Source: Enterobacter vonholyi (GTDB taxonomy: Bacteria; Pseudomonadota; Gammaproteobacteria; Enterobacterales; Enterobacteriaceae). From it: a stretch of 64,000 nucleotides of DNA. The notes below the pieces were generated by a model, which had not been told where the DNA came from, made no database searches, and saw only the letters and a list, made by a program, of their open reading frames with translations. Position numbers and translations under genes: made by a program. Below, piece after piece: positions 54,711 to 64,000 of this stretch. The stretch spans positions 62,001 through 126,000 of the forward strand of contig NZ_VTUC01000010.1 in assembly GCF_008364555.1 (NCBI RefSeq), in the 5' to 3' direction. Within the stretch, counting starts at the first letter, position 1, and each line of letters opens with the position of its first letter.

Positions 54711-55643
54711 TTACAGTGCCAATTCGCGATTCAGAACCAGTGCCAGTAACGCCTGGCGGGCGAAGATGCCGTTCCCGGCCTGCTGGAAGTACCAGGCGTG
54801 CGGCGTTTTATCCACGTCTGTGGTGATCTCATCGATGCGCGGCAGCGGATGCAGGACCTTCATGTTGTCGCGCGCGCCCTCGAGGTCGCTGGCGCGCAGC
54901 ACGAACTGCGCCTTCACGTTGGCATATTCGGACGGGTCCAGACGCTCTTTCTGCACGCGGGTCATGTAGAGAATATCCACGTGGCTCATCACCTCTTCGA
55001 TGCTGGCATGCAGGCTCCACTGAATGCCTTTCTCGTCCAGCATGTCGAGAATGTACTGCGGCATCGCCAGCGCGTCCGGGGCGATGAAGAAGAAGCGGTT
55101 GCCGTTAAATTTCGCCAGCGCCTGGGTCAGGGAGTGAACGGTGCGGCCGTATTTCAGGTCGCCAACCATGGCGATGTTCAGGTTCTCAAGTTTGCCCTGC
55201 GTCTCCTGAATGGTGAACAGGTCCAGCAGCGTCTGCGTTGGGTGCTGGTTGGCACCGTCACCGGCGTTCAGCACCGGAATGCCGCCGGAGAACTCGGTCG
55301 CGAGGCGCGCCGCGCCCTCCTGTGGATGACGCATCACAATTGCGTCGACGTAGGTGCTAATCACTGAAATGGTATCCGCCAGGGTCTCGCCTTTTTTACC
55401 CAGCGACGTGTTGCTGCTGTCCGAGAAGCCCACCACGCTCGCGCCCAGGCGGTGCATGGAGGTCTCAAAGGAGAGGCGGGTGCGGGTTGAGGCTTCAAAG
55501 AAGCAGCTCGCAATCACCTTGTGCTTCAGCAGCTCCGGTTGCGGATTGGCCTTCAGTTTTGCCGCGGTTTCCAGAACCAGTTCCAGCTCTTCACGGCTGA
55601 GGTCGTTTATGGAAATGATGTGTTTTTGATAAAGCGGATTCAT
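54711..55643 (-). CDS. pyrB: aspartate carbamoyltransferase catalytic subunit PyrB
   Basis: This 310-residue enzyme forms carbamoyl-aspartate, the first committed step of pyrimidine synthesis. The carbamoyl-phosphate motif is [15 protein letters not shown], and the HPTQTLLDL segment and the C-terminal LHPLPR aspartate-binding loop are intact. The N-terminus ([19 protein letters not shown]) matches E. coli. Expression is set by the PyrL attenuator directly upstream. Confidence 0.96.
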   Translation of the reverse strand: MNPLYQKHIISINDLSREELELVLETAAKLKANPQPELLKHKVIASCFFEASTRTRLSFETSMHRLGASVVGFSDSSNTSLGKKGETLADTISVISTYVDAIVMRHPQEGAARLATEFSGGIPVLNAGDGANQHPTQTLLDLFTIQETQGKLENLNIAMVGDLKYGRTVHSLTQALAKFNGNRFFFIAPDALAMPQYILDMLDEKGIQWSLHASIEEVMSHVDILYMTRVQKERLDPSEYANVKAQFVLRASDLEGARDNMKVLHPLPRIDEITTDVDKTPHAWYFQQAGNGIFARQALLALVLNRELAL

Positions 55644-55664
55644 GTTTATCTCCTGACGCCGGGC

Positions 55665-55691
55665 AAAAAAAAGCCCCTCAAATGAGGGGCT
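55665..55691 (-). terminator. pyrBI attenuator
   Basis: On the minus strand AGCCCCTCA-TT-TGAGGGGCT is followed by eight T, 22 bp upstream of the pyrB ATG and overlapping the end of the PyrL ORF. When UTP is plentiful, transcription outruns translation of the leader and stops here. Confidence 0.92.
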
Positions 55692-55782
55692 CTGGGAATA
55701 GGTTTAGCAACGGGAAGAAAAACGGCAGGCCAGCGTCTGATTTCAGACGCGGTAAGACGTTATGTCGTACACGCTTGACCAT
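55678..55782 (-). CDS. pyrL: pyrBI operon leader peptide PyrL
   Basis: This 34-residue leader begins [20 protein letters not shown], close to E. coli MVQCVRHFVLPRLKKDAGLP, and continues with FFFPLL, encoded by the U-rich pause region. A textbook ribosome site (GGGAGGA) precedes the ATG. It ends inside the attenuator stem, so a translating ribosome disrupts the terminator. It is shorter than the 44-residue E. coli peptide as I recall it. Confidence 0.92.
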   Translation of the reverse strand: MVKRVRHNVLPRLKSDAGLPFFFPLLNLFPEPLI

Positions 55783-55807
55783 GCTTCCTCCCGGCAAATT
55801 GTCGGGC

Positions 55808-55835
55808 ATTATACGCAGCTCGCTTTTCGGATCAA
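55808..55835 (-). promoter_or_regulatory. pyrLBI promoter
   Basis: On the minus strand TTGATC, 16 bp, TATAAT. It lies 26 bp upstream of the PyrL start codon and fits a sigma-70 promoter. Confidence 0.75.
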
Positions 55836-55882
55836 GCGATTTAATGCACGCTTTACTCAATGCAAACGGTTCTTTGTGAATA

Positions 55883-56362
55883 TTAATGCGTTCTGAGTAA
55901 ATAATTAATTTGCTTATGCACCAGCGCGGTGCGCTTCACGAGCCGGGGAGCGACCCAGACGATACTGCTGCCGGCCACCACGCCTAAAATTTCCGGAAGC
56001 TGGTGATAATCCAGAATACGCGCCACCGCGCGGCCATATCCGGCGACGGTATGAACAAGGATAAACTCGCTATTATGCTCGACGCTGACCACCATTTCGG
56101 ACACGGTACGCGCGGCGTCGGGGGCAGGGCGCAGCTGGGGATTCAGCGAATAAATCTTTAGCCCTTTGGCATTTCGAATTTTTATGACACCGAGCAATTT
56201 AAGCAGACGTGAAACGGTGGACTGGCTGATGGTCTCAAAACCACGCTCCTGTAAATCCCGGCGGATCTCCTCCTGAGAGAGGTAACTCTTTTCTGCGATC
56301 AGGCGCTGGCAGACCGTCAGCTGTAGTTGCTCTTTGGGAGAGTACTCTTCGTAATCCATCAT
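55883..56362 (-). CDS. ArgR-family regulator of the arginine deiminase cluster
   Basis: This 159-residue ArgR paralogue has an N-terminal winged helix (SQEEIRRDLQERGFETISQSTVSRL, with the SQSTVSR recognition helix) and a C-terminal oligomerisation domain. The arginine-binding pair of adjacent aspartates found in classical ArgR (GTIAGDDT) is replaced by serines here (GVVAGSSIVW, Ser132-Ser133), so effector binding probably differs. It is the last gene of the arc cluster. Start uncertain: ATGs at 56359, 56362 and 56371 are all in frame, and GGGAAC precedes the latter two. Confidence 0.85.
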   Translation of the reverse strand: MMDYEEYSPKEQLQLTVCQRLIAEKSYLSQEEIRRDLQERGFETISQSTVSRLLKLLGVIKIRNAKGLKIYSLNPQLRPAPDAARTVSEMVVSVEHNSEFILVHTVAGYGRAVARILDYHQLPEILGVVAGSSIVWVAPRLVKRTALVHKQINYLLRTH

Positions 56363-56408
56363 AGTTCCCATATCAGTTCCCGAAATAACCGGTGGCACCG
56401 CACCGATC

Positions 56409-56441
56409 CGTAGGCCGGATAAGCGCAGCGCCATCCGGCAA
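56409..56441. repeat. single REP unit
   Basis: GTAGGCCGGATAAGCGCAGCGCCATCCGGC is one REP unit between the antiporter gene and the argR paralogue on the same strand. Confidence 0.8.
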
Positions 56442-56442
56442 A

Positions 56443-57846
56443 TTACAACAACGCCCCCAGACTTAACGCCACCATAATCACCACCGTCAGGATCGCCAGC
56501 AGCGGCGCCACCCATTTCAGATAGCGCACGTAAGGCACCCGGGCGATAGCCAGCCCGCCCATCACGACGGCAGAAGTGGGCGTGACGAGATTAACGATGC
56601 CGGAGGCCGACTGGTAAGCCGTCACCACCAGGTCGCGGTTGACGTTAGCGAAATCGGCAAGCGGCGCCATGATCGGCATCGTCAGAACGGCCAGGCCGGA
56701 CGAAGAAGGCACAAGAAACGACAGCACCACTTCCAGCCAGTACATCACATTGATGAACGCCACCGTCGACAACCCGCTGACCAGCCCTTCAGCGCTGTGC
56801 AAAATGGTGTGGGTAATCATGCCCTTATCCATGATGACTACGATACCGCGCGCGATGCCGATAATCAGCGCGACGCCCAGCAAATCTCGCGCGCCGTTGA
56901 TAAACGTCGACGTCAGCTCCTCTTCGCTCATGCGGGCAATCAGGCCGACAATAATCGCGCTGGCGAGAAACACCGCGGAGATCTCCGCCATCCACCAGCC
57001 CAGTACCGCCACGCCGTAAATCATTACCGCGAAGGCGAGGGCAAAAATCACCAGGATGATTTTGCGCACCGGGGTGAATTCAAGCGACTGTTCGCCCTTG
57101 TTGCCGAGGAAATGGGCGCGGTTCTCTTCCTGTTTATCCGCGACGATCGACAGCGACGGATCCTGGCGGACTTTGCGGGCATAGCGCATCACCCACGCCA
57201 CGCAAATGACCCAGCCGATGACCAGCAGCGCCACGCGCAGGGCGATACCGTTGGTAAAGGGGATCCCGGCGGCGTTGGCGGCGATCACCGTGGCAAACGG
57301 GTTGATGGTGGAACCCAGCGTGCCGATCCCCGCCCCGAGCAGCACGGTGGAGGCGGCGACAACCGGATCGAACCGGGCGGCCAGCATCACCGGCACCAGT
57401 AAGGTATAGAAGGGCAGTGACTCTTCGGCCATGCCGTAAATCGTGCCGCCCGCGGCGAACAGTGCCATCAGGATCGGGATCATCCACTCCTCCCGCCCGC
57501 GTAACCGGGTGGTGACGCGCTCGATCCCGGCGTCAATCGCCCCGGTTTTGGTGACGATCCCGAGGAATCCCCCGATGATCAGAATAAACAGCGCCACGTC
57601 GATCGCCCCGGCCTGGCCGGAGACCGGATCGTACAGCCCGGCGATGGGCGCCATCAGGACGGAAACCAGCCCCTGCGGATGTGCCGCCACGTGCGCGTAG
57701 GTGCCGGCAATCGGGACTTCTTTACCGAGGGTTTCGTTCATCGCCATCTGGTACTGACCGGCGGGGACGACCCAGCTCAGCGCCGCCACAACGGCAATCA
57801 GGAAAAAGAGAATGGTGTAAGCGGAGGGAAACTTGAACTTGCCCAT
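56443..57846 (-). CDS. arcD: YfcC/ArcD-type amino acid antiporter of the arginine deiminase cluster
   Basis: This 467-residue membrane protein of the YfcC/C4-dicarboxylate anaerobic carrier family has about twelve hydrophobic segments, including AALSWVVPAGQYQ near the N-terminus and LVPSSSGLAVLTMPIMAPLAD near residue 390. Its position between the catabolic ornithine transcarbamylase gene and the argR paralogue makes it the probable arginine:ornithine exchanger. It is not of the classical APC-family ArcD type, so the symbol rests on context. It starts 46 bp after arcB. Confidence 0.75.
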   Translation of the reverse strand: MGKFKFPSAYTILFFLIAVVAALSWVVPAGQYQMAMNETLGKEVPIAGTYAHVAAHPQGLVSVLMAPIAGLYDPVSGQAGAIDVALFILIIGGFLGIVTKTGAIDAGIERVTTRLRGREEWMIPILMALFAAGGTIYGMAEESLPFYTLLVPVMLAARFDPVVAASTVLLGAGIGTLGSTINPFATVIAANAAGIPFTNGIALRVALLVIGWVICVAWVMRYARKVRQDPSLSIVADKQEENRAHFLGNKGEQSLEFTPVRKIILVIFALAFAVMIYGVAVLGWWMAEISAVFLASAIIVGLIARMSEEELTSTFINGARDLLGVALIIGIARGIVVIMDKGMITHTILHSAEGLVSGLSTVAFINVMYWLEVVLSFLVPSSSGLAVLTMPIMAPLADFANVNRDLVVTAYQSASGIVNLVTPTSAVVMGGLAIARVPYVRYLKWVAPLLAILTVVIMVALSLGALL

Positions 57847-57892
57847 GATGTTCTCCTTAAACCCGGCGCACCCGCGGCGCGCCGGGCGGTGA

Positions 57893-58897
57893 TTAGTCGC
57901 CGAGTGTCGCCACCATGACCGCTTTGATGGTGTGCATGCGGTTCTCTGCTTCGTCGAAGACGATGGAATTCGGCGATTCGAAGACCTCTTCCGTCACTTC
58001 AAGCCCCTTCAGGCCGTACGCCATCTCGATCTCGCGGCCCACTTTGGTGTGTTCGTTGTGGAACGCCGGCAGGCAGTGCATGAATTTGACGTTCGGGTTG
58101 CCGGTGGCCTTCATTACCTGGGCGTTAATTTGATATGGCTTCATCAGGCTGACGCGCTCAGCCCAGGCTTCCTTCGGCTCGCCCATGGAGACCCACACGT
58201 CGGTGTAGAGGAAATCGGTCCCCTGCACGCCTTCTTCCACGTCGTCGGTGAGGGTGATGCGCGCGCCCGTCTCTTTCGCGATGGCGCGGCACTGCTCAAC
58301 CAGCCCCGCTTCCGGCCAGAAGGATTTCGGCGCGACGAGGCGGATATCCATCCCCATCTTGGCCGCGCCTACCATCAGGGAATTGCCCATGTTGTTGCGC
58401 GCGTCGCCGAGATAGGCAAAGCTCAGCTCCGGCAGGGTTTTGCCCGGGGAGTGCTCCAGCATGGTCATCAGGTCGGCGAGAATTTGCGTTGGGTGGAACT
58501 CGTCGGTCAGGCCGTTCCACACCGGCACGCCCGCGTACTCGCCCAGCTCTTCGACGATGGCCTGACCATAGCCGCGGTATTCGATGCCGTCGTACATGCG
58601 GCCCAGCACGCGGGCGGTGTCTTTCATCGACTCTTTATGGCCAATCTGCGATCCGCTTGGGCCGAGATAGGTGACCTGCGCGCCCTGGTCGAACGCGCCC
58701 ACTTCAAAGGCGCAGCGGGTGCGGGTGGAGGTTTTTTCAAAGATCAGGGCGATGTTTTTCCCGACCAGGGTTTGCTTCTCGCGCCCGGCTTTTTTGGCGG
58801 CCTTGAGCTCAATGGCGAGGTCGATCAGGTACTGGATCTCCGCCGGGGTGTAGTCCAGCAGTTTGAGGAAGTTGCGGTTTTTCAGGTTGATGGTCAT
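57893..58897 (-). CDS. arcB: ornithine carbamoyltransferase, catabolic
   Basis: This 334-residue enzyme converts citrulline and phosphate to ornithine and carbamoyl phosphate in the deiminase direction. The carbamoyl-phosphate loop [15 protein letters not shown], the HPTQILADL segment and the HCLPAFHNE motif are present. It is closely similar to anabolic ArgI, so the catabolic role is deduced from its place between arcC and the antiporter. In K-12 the anabolic argI occupies the corresponding position next to yjgK. Confidence 0.9.
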   Translation of the reverse strand: MTINLKNRNFLKLLDYTPAEIQYLIDLAIELKAAKKAGREKQTLVGKNIALIFEKTSTRTRCAFEVGAFDQGAQVTYLGPSGSQIGHKESMKDTARVLGRMYDGIEYRGYGQAIVEELGEYAGVPVWNGLTDEFHPTQILADLMTMLEHSPGKTLPELSFAYLGDARNNMGNSLMVGAAKMGMDIRLVAPKSFWPEAGLVEQCRAIAKETGARITLTDDVEEGVQGTDFLYTDVWVSMGEPKEAWAERVSLMKPYQINAQVMKATGNPNVKFMHCLPAFHNEHTKVGREIEMAYGLKGLEVTEEVFESPNSIVFDEAENRMHTIKAVMVATLGD

Positions 58898-58923
58898 GGC
58901 TAAATCCTTTTTAAAATGAGTGT

Positions 58924-59835
58924 TCAGTTACGAATCAACGTGCCTTTCTCGCCCGCGAGGATCTCCGCGCCGTCGGCCAGCGCGCCGATCCCGGCTATCC
59001 CATTGCAGGCTTCAACGAACTCGCGGCAGGCGGCCACTTTCGGCCCCATCGATCCGGCGTCGAATTGCATGCCTCTGAGCAGCTCCGGCGTGACCTGCGC
59101 CAGCGGGCGCTGGGACGGCTTGCCCCAGTCGAGGTACACCGCGTCGGCATCGGTCAGGATCAGCAGGGCGTCGGCCTCGATCTGGCGCGCCAGCAGGGCG
59201 GCGGAGAGGTCTTTGTCGATCACTGCCTCAATGCCGCGATAGCCGTTGGCGTGTTCCACCACCGGCACGCCGCCGCCGCCGTTGCAGATCACCAGGTGGT
59301 CACGCTGGATAAGCGCCGTGATGGCGTCGCTCTCGATGATGCGCTTCGGCTGCGGTGACGGCACCACGCGGCGGACGTAGCTGCCGTCGGCCTTAAACAC
59401 CCAACCTTTCTCCGTCGCCAGCGTTTTTGCCTGGGCTTCGCTGTACACCGGGCCGATGTACTTGGTCGGGTTGCTGAAGGCCGGGTCGGCGGCGTCCACT
59501 TCCACCTGCGTGAGCAGAACGCTCACCTCCCGCTGCGGTAGATTGTTTTTCAGCGCCTGCTGGAGCATGTAGCCGATCATTCCCTGGCTTTCGGCGCCGA
59601 GAACGTCCAGCGGGTAGGGCGTGACTTTGTCGTAGGCGCTGTTCTGCAGCGCCAGAAGCCCGACCTGCGGCCCGTTGCCGTGCACCAGCACCACGCGCCA
59701 CTGCGCCGTCAGCCCGGCGATGGTGCGGGCGGCCTGCTCGATGTTCTGGCGCTGGATCTCCGCTTCCAGCGGCTCGCCGCGCTTGAGCAGCGCGTTGCCG
59801 CCCAGGGCCACAACCAGAGTGGGTTTTCGTTCCAT
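58924..59835 (-). CDS. arcC: carbamate kinase
   Basis: This 303-residue amino-acid-kinase-family enzyme makes ATP from carbamoyl phosphate and ADP, the energy-yielding step of the pathway. The N-terminal [14 protein letters not shown] loop, VHGNGPQVG and the NGGGGVPVV motif that surrounds the nucleotide site are intact. It lies 10 bp after arcA and 26 bp before arcB, all on the minus strand. Confidence 0.94.
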   Translation of the reverse strand: MERKPTLVVALGGNALLKRGEPLEAEIQRQNIEQAARTIAGLTAQWRVVLVHGNGPQVGLLALQNSAYDKVTPYPLDVLGAESQGMIGYMLQQALKNNLPQREVSVLLTQVEVDAADPAFSNPTKYIGPVYSEAQAKTLATEKGWVFKADGSYVRRVVPSPQPKRIIESDAITALIQRDHLVICNGGGGVPVVEHANGYRGIEAVIDKDLSAALLARQIEADALLILTDADAVYLDWGKPSQRPLAQVTPELLRGMQFDAGSMGPKVAACREFVEACNGIAGIGALADGAEILAGEKGTLIRN

Positions 59836-59845
59836 GATGGCTCCT

Positions 59846-61066
59846 TTAAATTCCGTCGCGTTCCAGCGGGCAGCTCATGCAGCGCGCGCCGCCGCGGCCG
59901 CGTCCGAGTTCGTCGCCCGGAATGGGCAGCACGGTGATGCCCGCTTTGTCGTACTTCTCGTTGGTCCAGACGTTGCGCTCGTAGCCGATCACCACGCCGG
60001 GGCGGATGGTCAGGACGTTGTTGGCGTCGTTCCACTGCTCGCGTTCCGCTTCAAAAGCGTCGCCGCCGGTGGTGATCAGGCGCACCTGGCTAATGCCGAG
60101 CGCTTTCTCGATGGCGTGGAGCAGGTCGGTTTCCTGGGTGCGCAGCAGGCCGCCGCGTCCGTCCGGGGTGAGCGTCCAGCACTGGGCGTCCTTGCGCACC
60201 ACTTCCGGGTAGACGGAGAAGGTGTCCACGTCGATGTGGGTCATGACGGTGTCGAGGTGCATGCAGGAGCGGTGTTTTGGCAGCTCAACGGCGATCACGC
60301 GCTCGGCCTGGCGGTGTTTGAACAGGCTGTTGGCGAGGAACTCCACGCCCTGCGGGGTGGTGCGTTCAGACATGCCGATCAGGACCGCGCCGCGGCCAAT
60401 GACTAATACGTCGCCGCCTTCTAAAGTGGCGTGGTCGTAATTAATATTCTCGTCGCCGAAATACTTAATAAAATCGCCGTCGGCGAACGCCGGGTGCCAG
60501 CGATATATTGCCCGCAGGTTATTGGTTTCACGCTGACGGGCCGGTTTGGCCATTGGGTTAATAGAGACGCCGTTATAGATCCAGCAGGAGGTATCGCGGG
60601 TAAATAAATGGTTCGGCAGCGGCTTCATAATAAAATCATTCGCCGTGTGGGTATCCACCACCATATTTTTAATGGCTGCCGGAATTTCACCGTAGGTTAA
60701 TCCGCCGCTCAGCCTGCGCGCCAGTTCGCGGTGCGGCATATCCGCCAGCCAGCCGCGGACATCGCCGGCAAAGGTGGGGCCGAGGCGGTAGTCGGAGATT
60801 TGCGTATCCAGCAGCCAAGCCTTCGCCTCTGCAATATCAAGGGTTTGTGTCAGAAGGTCGGTCAACAGCAGGACTTCCACACCCTGCTCGCGCAGCGTGT
60901 TTGCGAAAATGTCATGCTCTTCACCCGCACGCTCAACCGAGAGCACGTCATCGAAAAGCAGCTCCTGGCAATTCGATGGCGTTAAGCGTTTCAGACTTAA
61001 ATTTGGGCGGTGCAGCATAACGCTACGCAATTGACCAATTTCAGAACCGACGTAATGCTTTTCCAT
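59846..61066 (-). CDS. arcA: arginine deiminase
   Basis: This 406-residue enzyme hydrolyses arginine to citrulline and ammonia, giving both acid resistance and, with ArcC, ATP. Catalytic features include [12 protein letters not shown] and the nucleophile Cys396 in [13 protein letters not shown]. It is the first gene of the arcA-arcC-arcB-arcD-argR2 cluster, the same set of functions as the Salmonella STM4463-4467 locus. CRP- and ArgR-like sites lie upstream. Confidence 0.95.
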   Translation of the reverse strand: MEKHYVGSEIGQLRSVMLHRPNLSLKRLTPSNCQELLFDDVLSVERAGEEHDIFANTLREQGVEVLLLTDLLTQTLDIAEAKAWLLDTQISDYRLGPTFAGDVRGWLADMPHRELARRLSGGLTYGEIPAAIKNMVVDTHTANDFIMKPLPNHLFTRDTSCWIYNGVSINPMAKPARQRETNNLRAIYRWHPAFADGDFIKYFGDENINYDHATLEGGDVLVIGRGAVLIGMSERTTPQGVEFLANSLFKHRQAERVIAVELPKHRSCMHLDTVMTHIDVDTFSVYPEVVRKDAQCWTLTPDGRGGLLRTQETDLLHAIEKALGISQVRLITTGGDAFEAEREQWNDANNVLTIRPGVVIGYERNVWTNEKYDKAGITVLPIPGDELGRGRGGARCMSCPLERDGI

Positions 61067-61116
61067 AATTATTCCTTTAACTGTTTTTCAGAATAAAAAG
61101 GGCATGCGCCATGTGA

Positions 61117-61130
61117 TGAATTTAATTTCA
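61117..61130. promoter_or_regulatory. ArgR box upstream of arcA
   Basis: TGAAT-TTAA-TTTCA matches the ARG box TGAAT-N4-ATTCA at 9 of 10 positions, 51 bp upstream of the arcA start. It may be bound by housekeeping ArgR, by the cluster's own paralogue, or by both. Confidence 0.6.
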
Positions 61131-61187
61131 TGGCGGCTAAGCTCAATTGATTTCGTGATTCATACTAGGCAGTTAAATAATCTGTAT

Positions 61188-61203
61188 TGTGATATTGCTC
61201 ACG
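61188..61203 (-). promoter_or_regulatory. CRP site upstream of arcA
   Basis: TGTGA-TATTGC-TCACG matches 9 of 10 CRP core positions. It lies about 122 bp upstream of the arcA start, suggesting catabolite control of the deiminase pathway. Confidence 0.65.
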
Positions 61204-62194
<991 letters not shown>

Positions 62195-62195
62195 T

Positions 62196-62276
62196 TTCCC
62201 CTCACCCCAGCCCTCTCCCAAGGGGAGAGGGTGTAAAAGTTCCCTCTCCATGTGGCAGAGGGTTAGGGTGAGGGCA
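62196..62276. repeat. GGGAGAGGG-type intergenic repeat, inverted pair
   Basis: CCCTCACCCCAGCCCTCTCCC pairs with the inverted second half containing CCCTCTCC and GGGTTAGGGTGAGGG. It is the fullest copy of the second repeat family in this window; partial copies are at 6658-6702 and 29378-29402. Confidence 0.75.
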
Positions 62277-62431
62277 CCAGACCGCACCCTTAATATGTGA
62301 TCCAGCTTAAATTTTCCGCACTCCCTCTTCATCTCTCATTTACCTGCACTTTTCCTGCGTCATAGTATGATCGTTAATTTAATGAACGCCGTTCTATAAT
62401 GTAGAACAAAATGATTCAGCAAGGAGATCTC

Positions 62432-63340
62432 ATGCCGCAGTCCGCGTTGTTTACGGGAATCATTCCCCCTGTCTCCACCATTTTTTCCGCCGATGGCCAG
62501 CTCGATAAGCAGGGCACCGCCGCGCTGATCGACGATCTGATCGCGGCAGGCGTTGACGGCCTGTTCTTCCTGGGCAGCGGCGGCGAGTTCTCCCAGCTCA
62601 GCGCCGAAGAGCGTAAAACCATTGCCCAATTTGCTATCGATCGCGTCGATCGTCGCGTACCGGTGCTGATCGGCACCGGCGGCACCAACGCCCGGGAAAC
62701 CATTGAGCTCAGCCAGCACGCGCAGCAGGCGGGGGCGGACGGCATCGTGGTGATCAACCCCTACTACTGGAAAGTGTCGGAAGCGAACCTGATCTGCTAT
62801 TTCGAGCAGGTGGCCGACAGCGTCACGCTGCCGGTAATGCTCTATAACTTCCCGGCGCTGACCGGGCAGGATCTGACCCCGGCGCTGGTGAAAACCCTCG
62901 CCGACTCGCGCAGCAACATTATCGGCATCAAAGACACCATCGACTCCGTCGCCCACCTGCGCAGCATGATCCACACCGTTAAAGCCGCCCATCCGCACTT
63001 CACCGTGCTGTGCGGCTACGACGATCATCTGTTTAATACCCTGCTGCTCGGCGGCGACGGGGCGATCTCGGCCAGCGGCAACTTTGCCCCACAGGTGTCG
63101 GTGAATCTTCTGAAAGCCTGGCGGGATAAAGACGTGGCGAAAGCGGCTGAGTATCATCAGACCCTGCTGCAAATCCCGCAGATGTATCAGCTGGATACGC
63201 CGTTTGTGAACGTCATTAAAGAGGCGATAGCGCTCTGCGGTCGCCCGATCTCCACGCACGTGCTGCCGCCCGCCTCGCCGCTGGACGAGCCGCGCAAGGC
63301 GCAGCTGAAAACCCTGCTGCAACAGCTCAAGCTCTGCTGA
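62432..63340 (+). CDS. yagE: 2-keto-3-deoxy sugar acid aldolase, YagE-like
   Basis: This 302-residue DHDPS-family aldolase has its Schiff-base lysine in GIKDTIDS and the partner tyrosine in LYNFPALTG. It closely resembles E. coli YagE, which cleaves 2-keto-3-deoxy-gluconate or -pentonate to pyruvate and an aldehyde. The ATG at 62432 ([13 protein letters not shown]) has AAGGAG upstream. It is followed 14 bp later by yagF, forming a dehydratase-aldolase pair for a sugar acid. In K-12 these genes lie in the CP4-6 prophage, not here. Confidence 0.92.
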   Translation: MPQSALFTGIIPPVSTIFSADGQLDKQGTAALIDDLIAAGVDGLFFLGSGGEFSQLSAEERKTIAQFAIDRVDRRVPVLIGTGGTNARETIELSQHAQQAGADGIVVINPYYWKVSEANLICYFEQVADSVTLPVMLYNFPALTGQDLTPALVKTLADSRSNIIGIKDTIDSVAHLRSMIHTVKAAHPHFTVLCGYDDHLFNTLLLGGDGAISASGNFAPQVSVNLLKAWRDKDVAKAAEYHQTLLQIPQMYQLDTPFVNVIKEAIALCGRPISTHVLPPASPLDEPRKAQLKTLLQQLKLC

Positions 63341-63354
63341 GCCGGACGATAACC

Positions 63355-64000
63355 ATGGCCATCGAGAAAATTTTCACCCCACAGGACGATGCGTTTTATG
63401 CGGTGATCACCCATGCCGCGGGGCCGCAGGGCGCGCTGCCGCTGACCCCGCAGATGCTGATGGAATCCCCCAGCGGCAACCTGTTCGGCATGACGCAGAA
63501 CGCCGGGATGGGCTGGGACGCCAATAAGCTGACCGGCAAAGAGGTGCTGATTATCGGCACCCAGGGCGGCATCCGCGCCGGGGACGGACGCCCGGTTGCG
63601 CTGGGCTACCACACCGGGCACTGGGAAATCGGTATGCAGATGCAGGCGGCGGCGAAGGAGATCACGCGCAACGGCGGGATCCCGTTTGCTGCCTTCGTCA
63701 GCGATCCGTGCGACGGGCGTTCTCAGGGCACAAACGGCATGTTCGACTCCCTGCCGTACCGTAACGATGCGGCGATCGTGTTTCGCCGTCTGATCCGCTC
63801 TCTGCCCACGCGGCGGGCGGTGATCGGCGTCGCCACCTGTGATAAAGGGCTGCCCGCCACCATGATTGCCCTGGCCTCGATGCACGACCTGCCGACCATT
63901 CTGGTGCCGGGCGGGGCGACGCTGCCGCCGACCGTGGGGGAAGACGCGGGCAAGGTGCAGACCATCGGCGCGCGCTTTGCCAACCACGAACTCTCCCTGC
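63355..64000 (+). CDS. yagF: IlvD/Edd-family sugar acid dehydratase, YagF-like (partial)
   Basis: This is the first 215 codons of a dehydratase that runs off the window. It begins [20 protein letters not shown], nearly identical to E. coli YagF, a D-xylonate dehydratase. Two cysteines of the expected iron-sulfur site are present ([10 protein letters not shown] and [12 protein letters not shown]). It would convert D-xylonate to 2-keto-3-deoxy-xylonate, the substrate for the YagE aldolase encoded just upstream. Confidence 0.9.
   Translation, partial: MAIEKIFTPQDDAFYAVITHAAGPQGALPLTPQMLMESPSGNLFGMTQNAGMGWDANKLTGKEVLIIGTQGGIRAGDGRPVALGYHTGHWEIGMQMQAAAKEITRNGGIPFAAFVSDPCDGRSQGTNGMFDSLPYRNDAAIVFRRLIRSLPTRRAVIGVATCDKGLPATMIALASMHDLPTILVPGGATLPPTVGEDAGKVQTIGARFANHELSL

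Overview
The window is chromosomal DNA from a member of the Enterobacteriaceae, most likely Enterobacter or a close relative such as Lelliottia. It is GC-rich and densely packed. Gene order follows the E. coli K-12 95-97 min region almost without interruption: ytfF, qorB-ytfH, cpdB, cysQ, ytfJ, ytfK, paeA(ytfL), msrA, tamA-tamB-ytfP, ppa, gafA-ytfR-ytfT-yjfF, fbp, mpl, darP, tldE, cybC, nrdD-nrdG, treR-treB-treC, mgtL-mgtA, ridA, pyrL-pyrB-pyrI, yjgK. Species identification rests on synteny and remembered protein resemblance; no database search was run.

Several blocks interrupt the K-12 order. (1) At 1.2-5.2 kb are an AraC regulator, a GlxA-type regulator and a long stand-alone ketosynthase resembling FabY. 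(2) At 24.7-26.6 kb are a flagellar-regulon chemoreceptor and a truncated LysR-type gene. (3) At 31.9-40.7 kb a nine-gene cassette lies between cybC and nrdG. It encodes a small PRD protein, an SFCGS protein, DUF4312, two membrane proteins (DUF4311, DUF4310), a metallohydrolase, DgaE, DgaF, a periplasmic lactonase-like protein and a PRD/EIIB/EIIA regulator. (4) At 51.3 kb is a periplasmic GH20 hexosaminidase. (5) At 55.9-61.1 kb is a full arginine deiminase pathway with its own ArgR paralogue. (6) At 62.4 kb to the end is a yagE-yagF pair, which in K-12 lies in the CP4-6 prophage.

The best candidate for an undescribed system is the 31.9-40.7 kb cassette. Its last enzymatic steps resemble D-glucosaminate catabolism (ammonia lyase, then aldolase). 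The known mannose-family PTS permease is absent and an uncharacterised four-protein set stands in its place. A plausible route is: periplasmic opening of a lactone, import with phosphorylation, removal of an N-acyl-type group, deamination, and cleavage to pyruvate and glyceraldehyde 3-phosphate. The promoter region has two CRP-like sites and a perfect 20-bp palindrome.

Regulatory sites that can be read directly include a FliA promoter (24.6 kb), a stacked NrdR/FNR/DnaA-box region upstream of nrdD (43.5-43.7 kb), a TreR operator (47.0 kb), a PhoP box with the MgtL leader peptide (48.1-48.3 kb), the PyrL attenuator (55.7 kb), and CRP and ArgR boxes upstream of arcA (61.1-61.2 kb). Many REP/BIME repeats of two unrelated families sit between operons. 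No tRNA, rRNA, insertion sequence, integrase or CRISPR array was seen.
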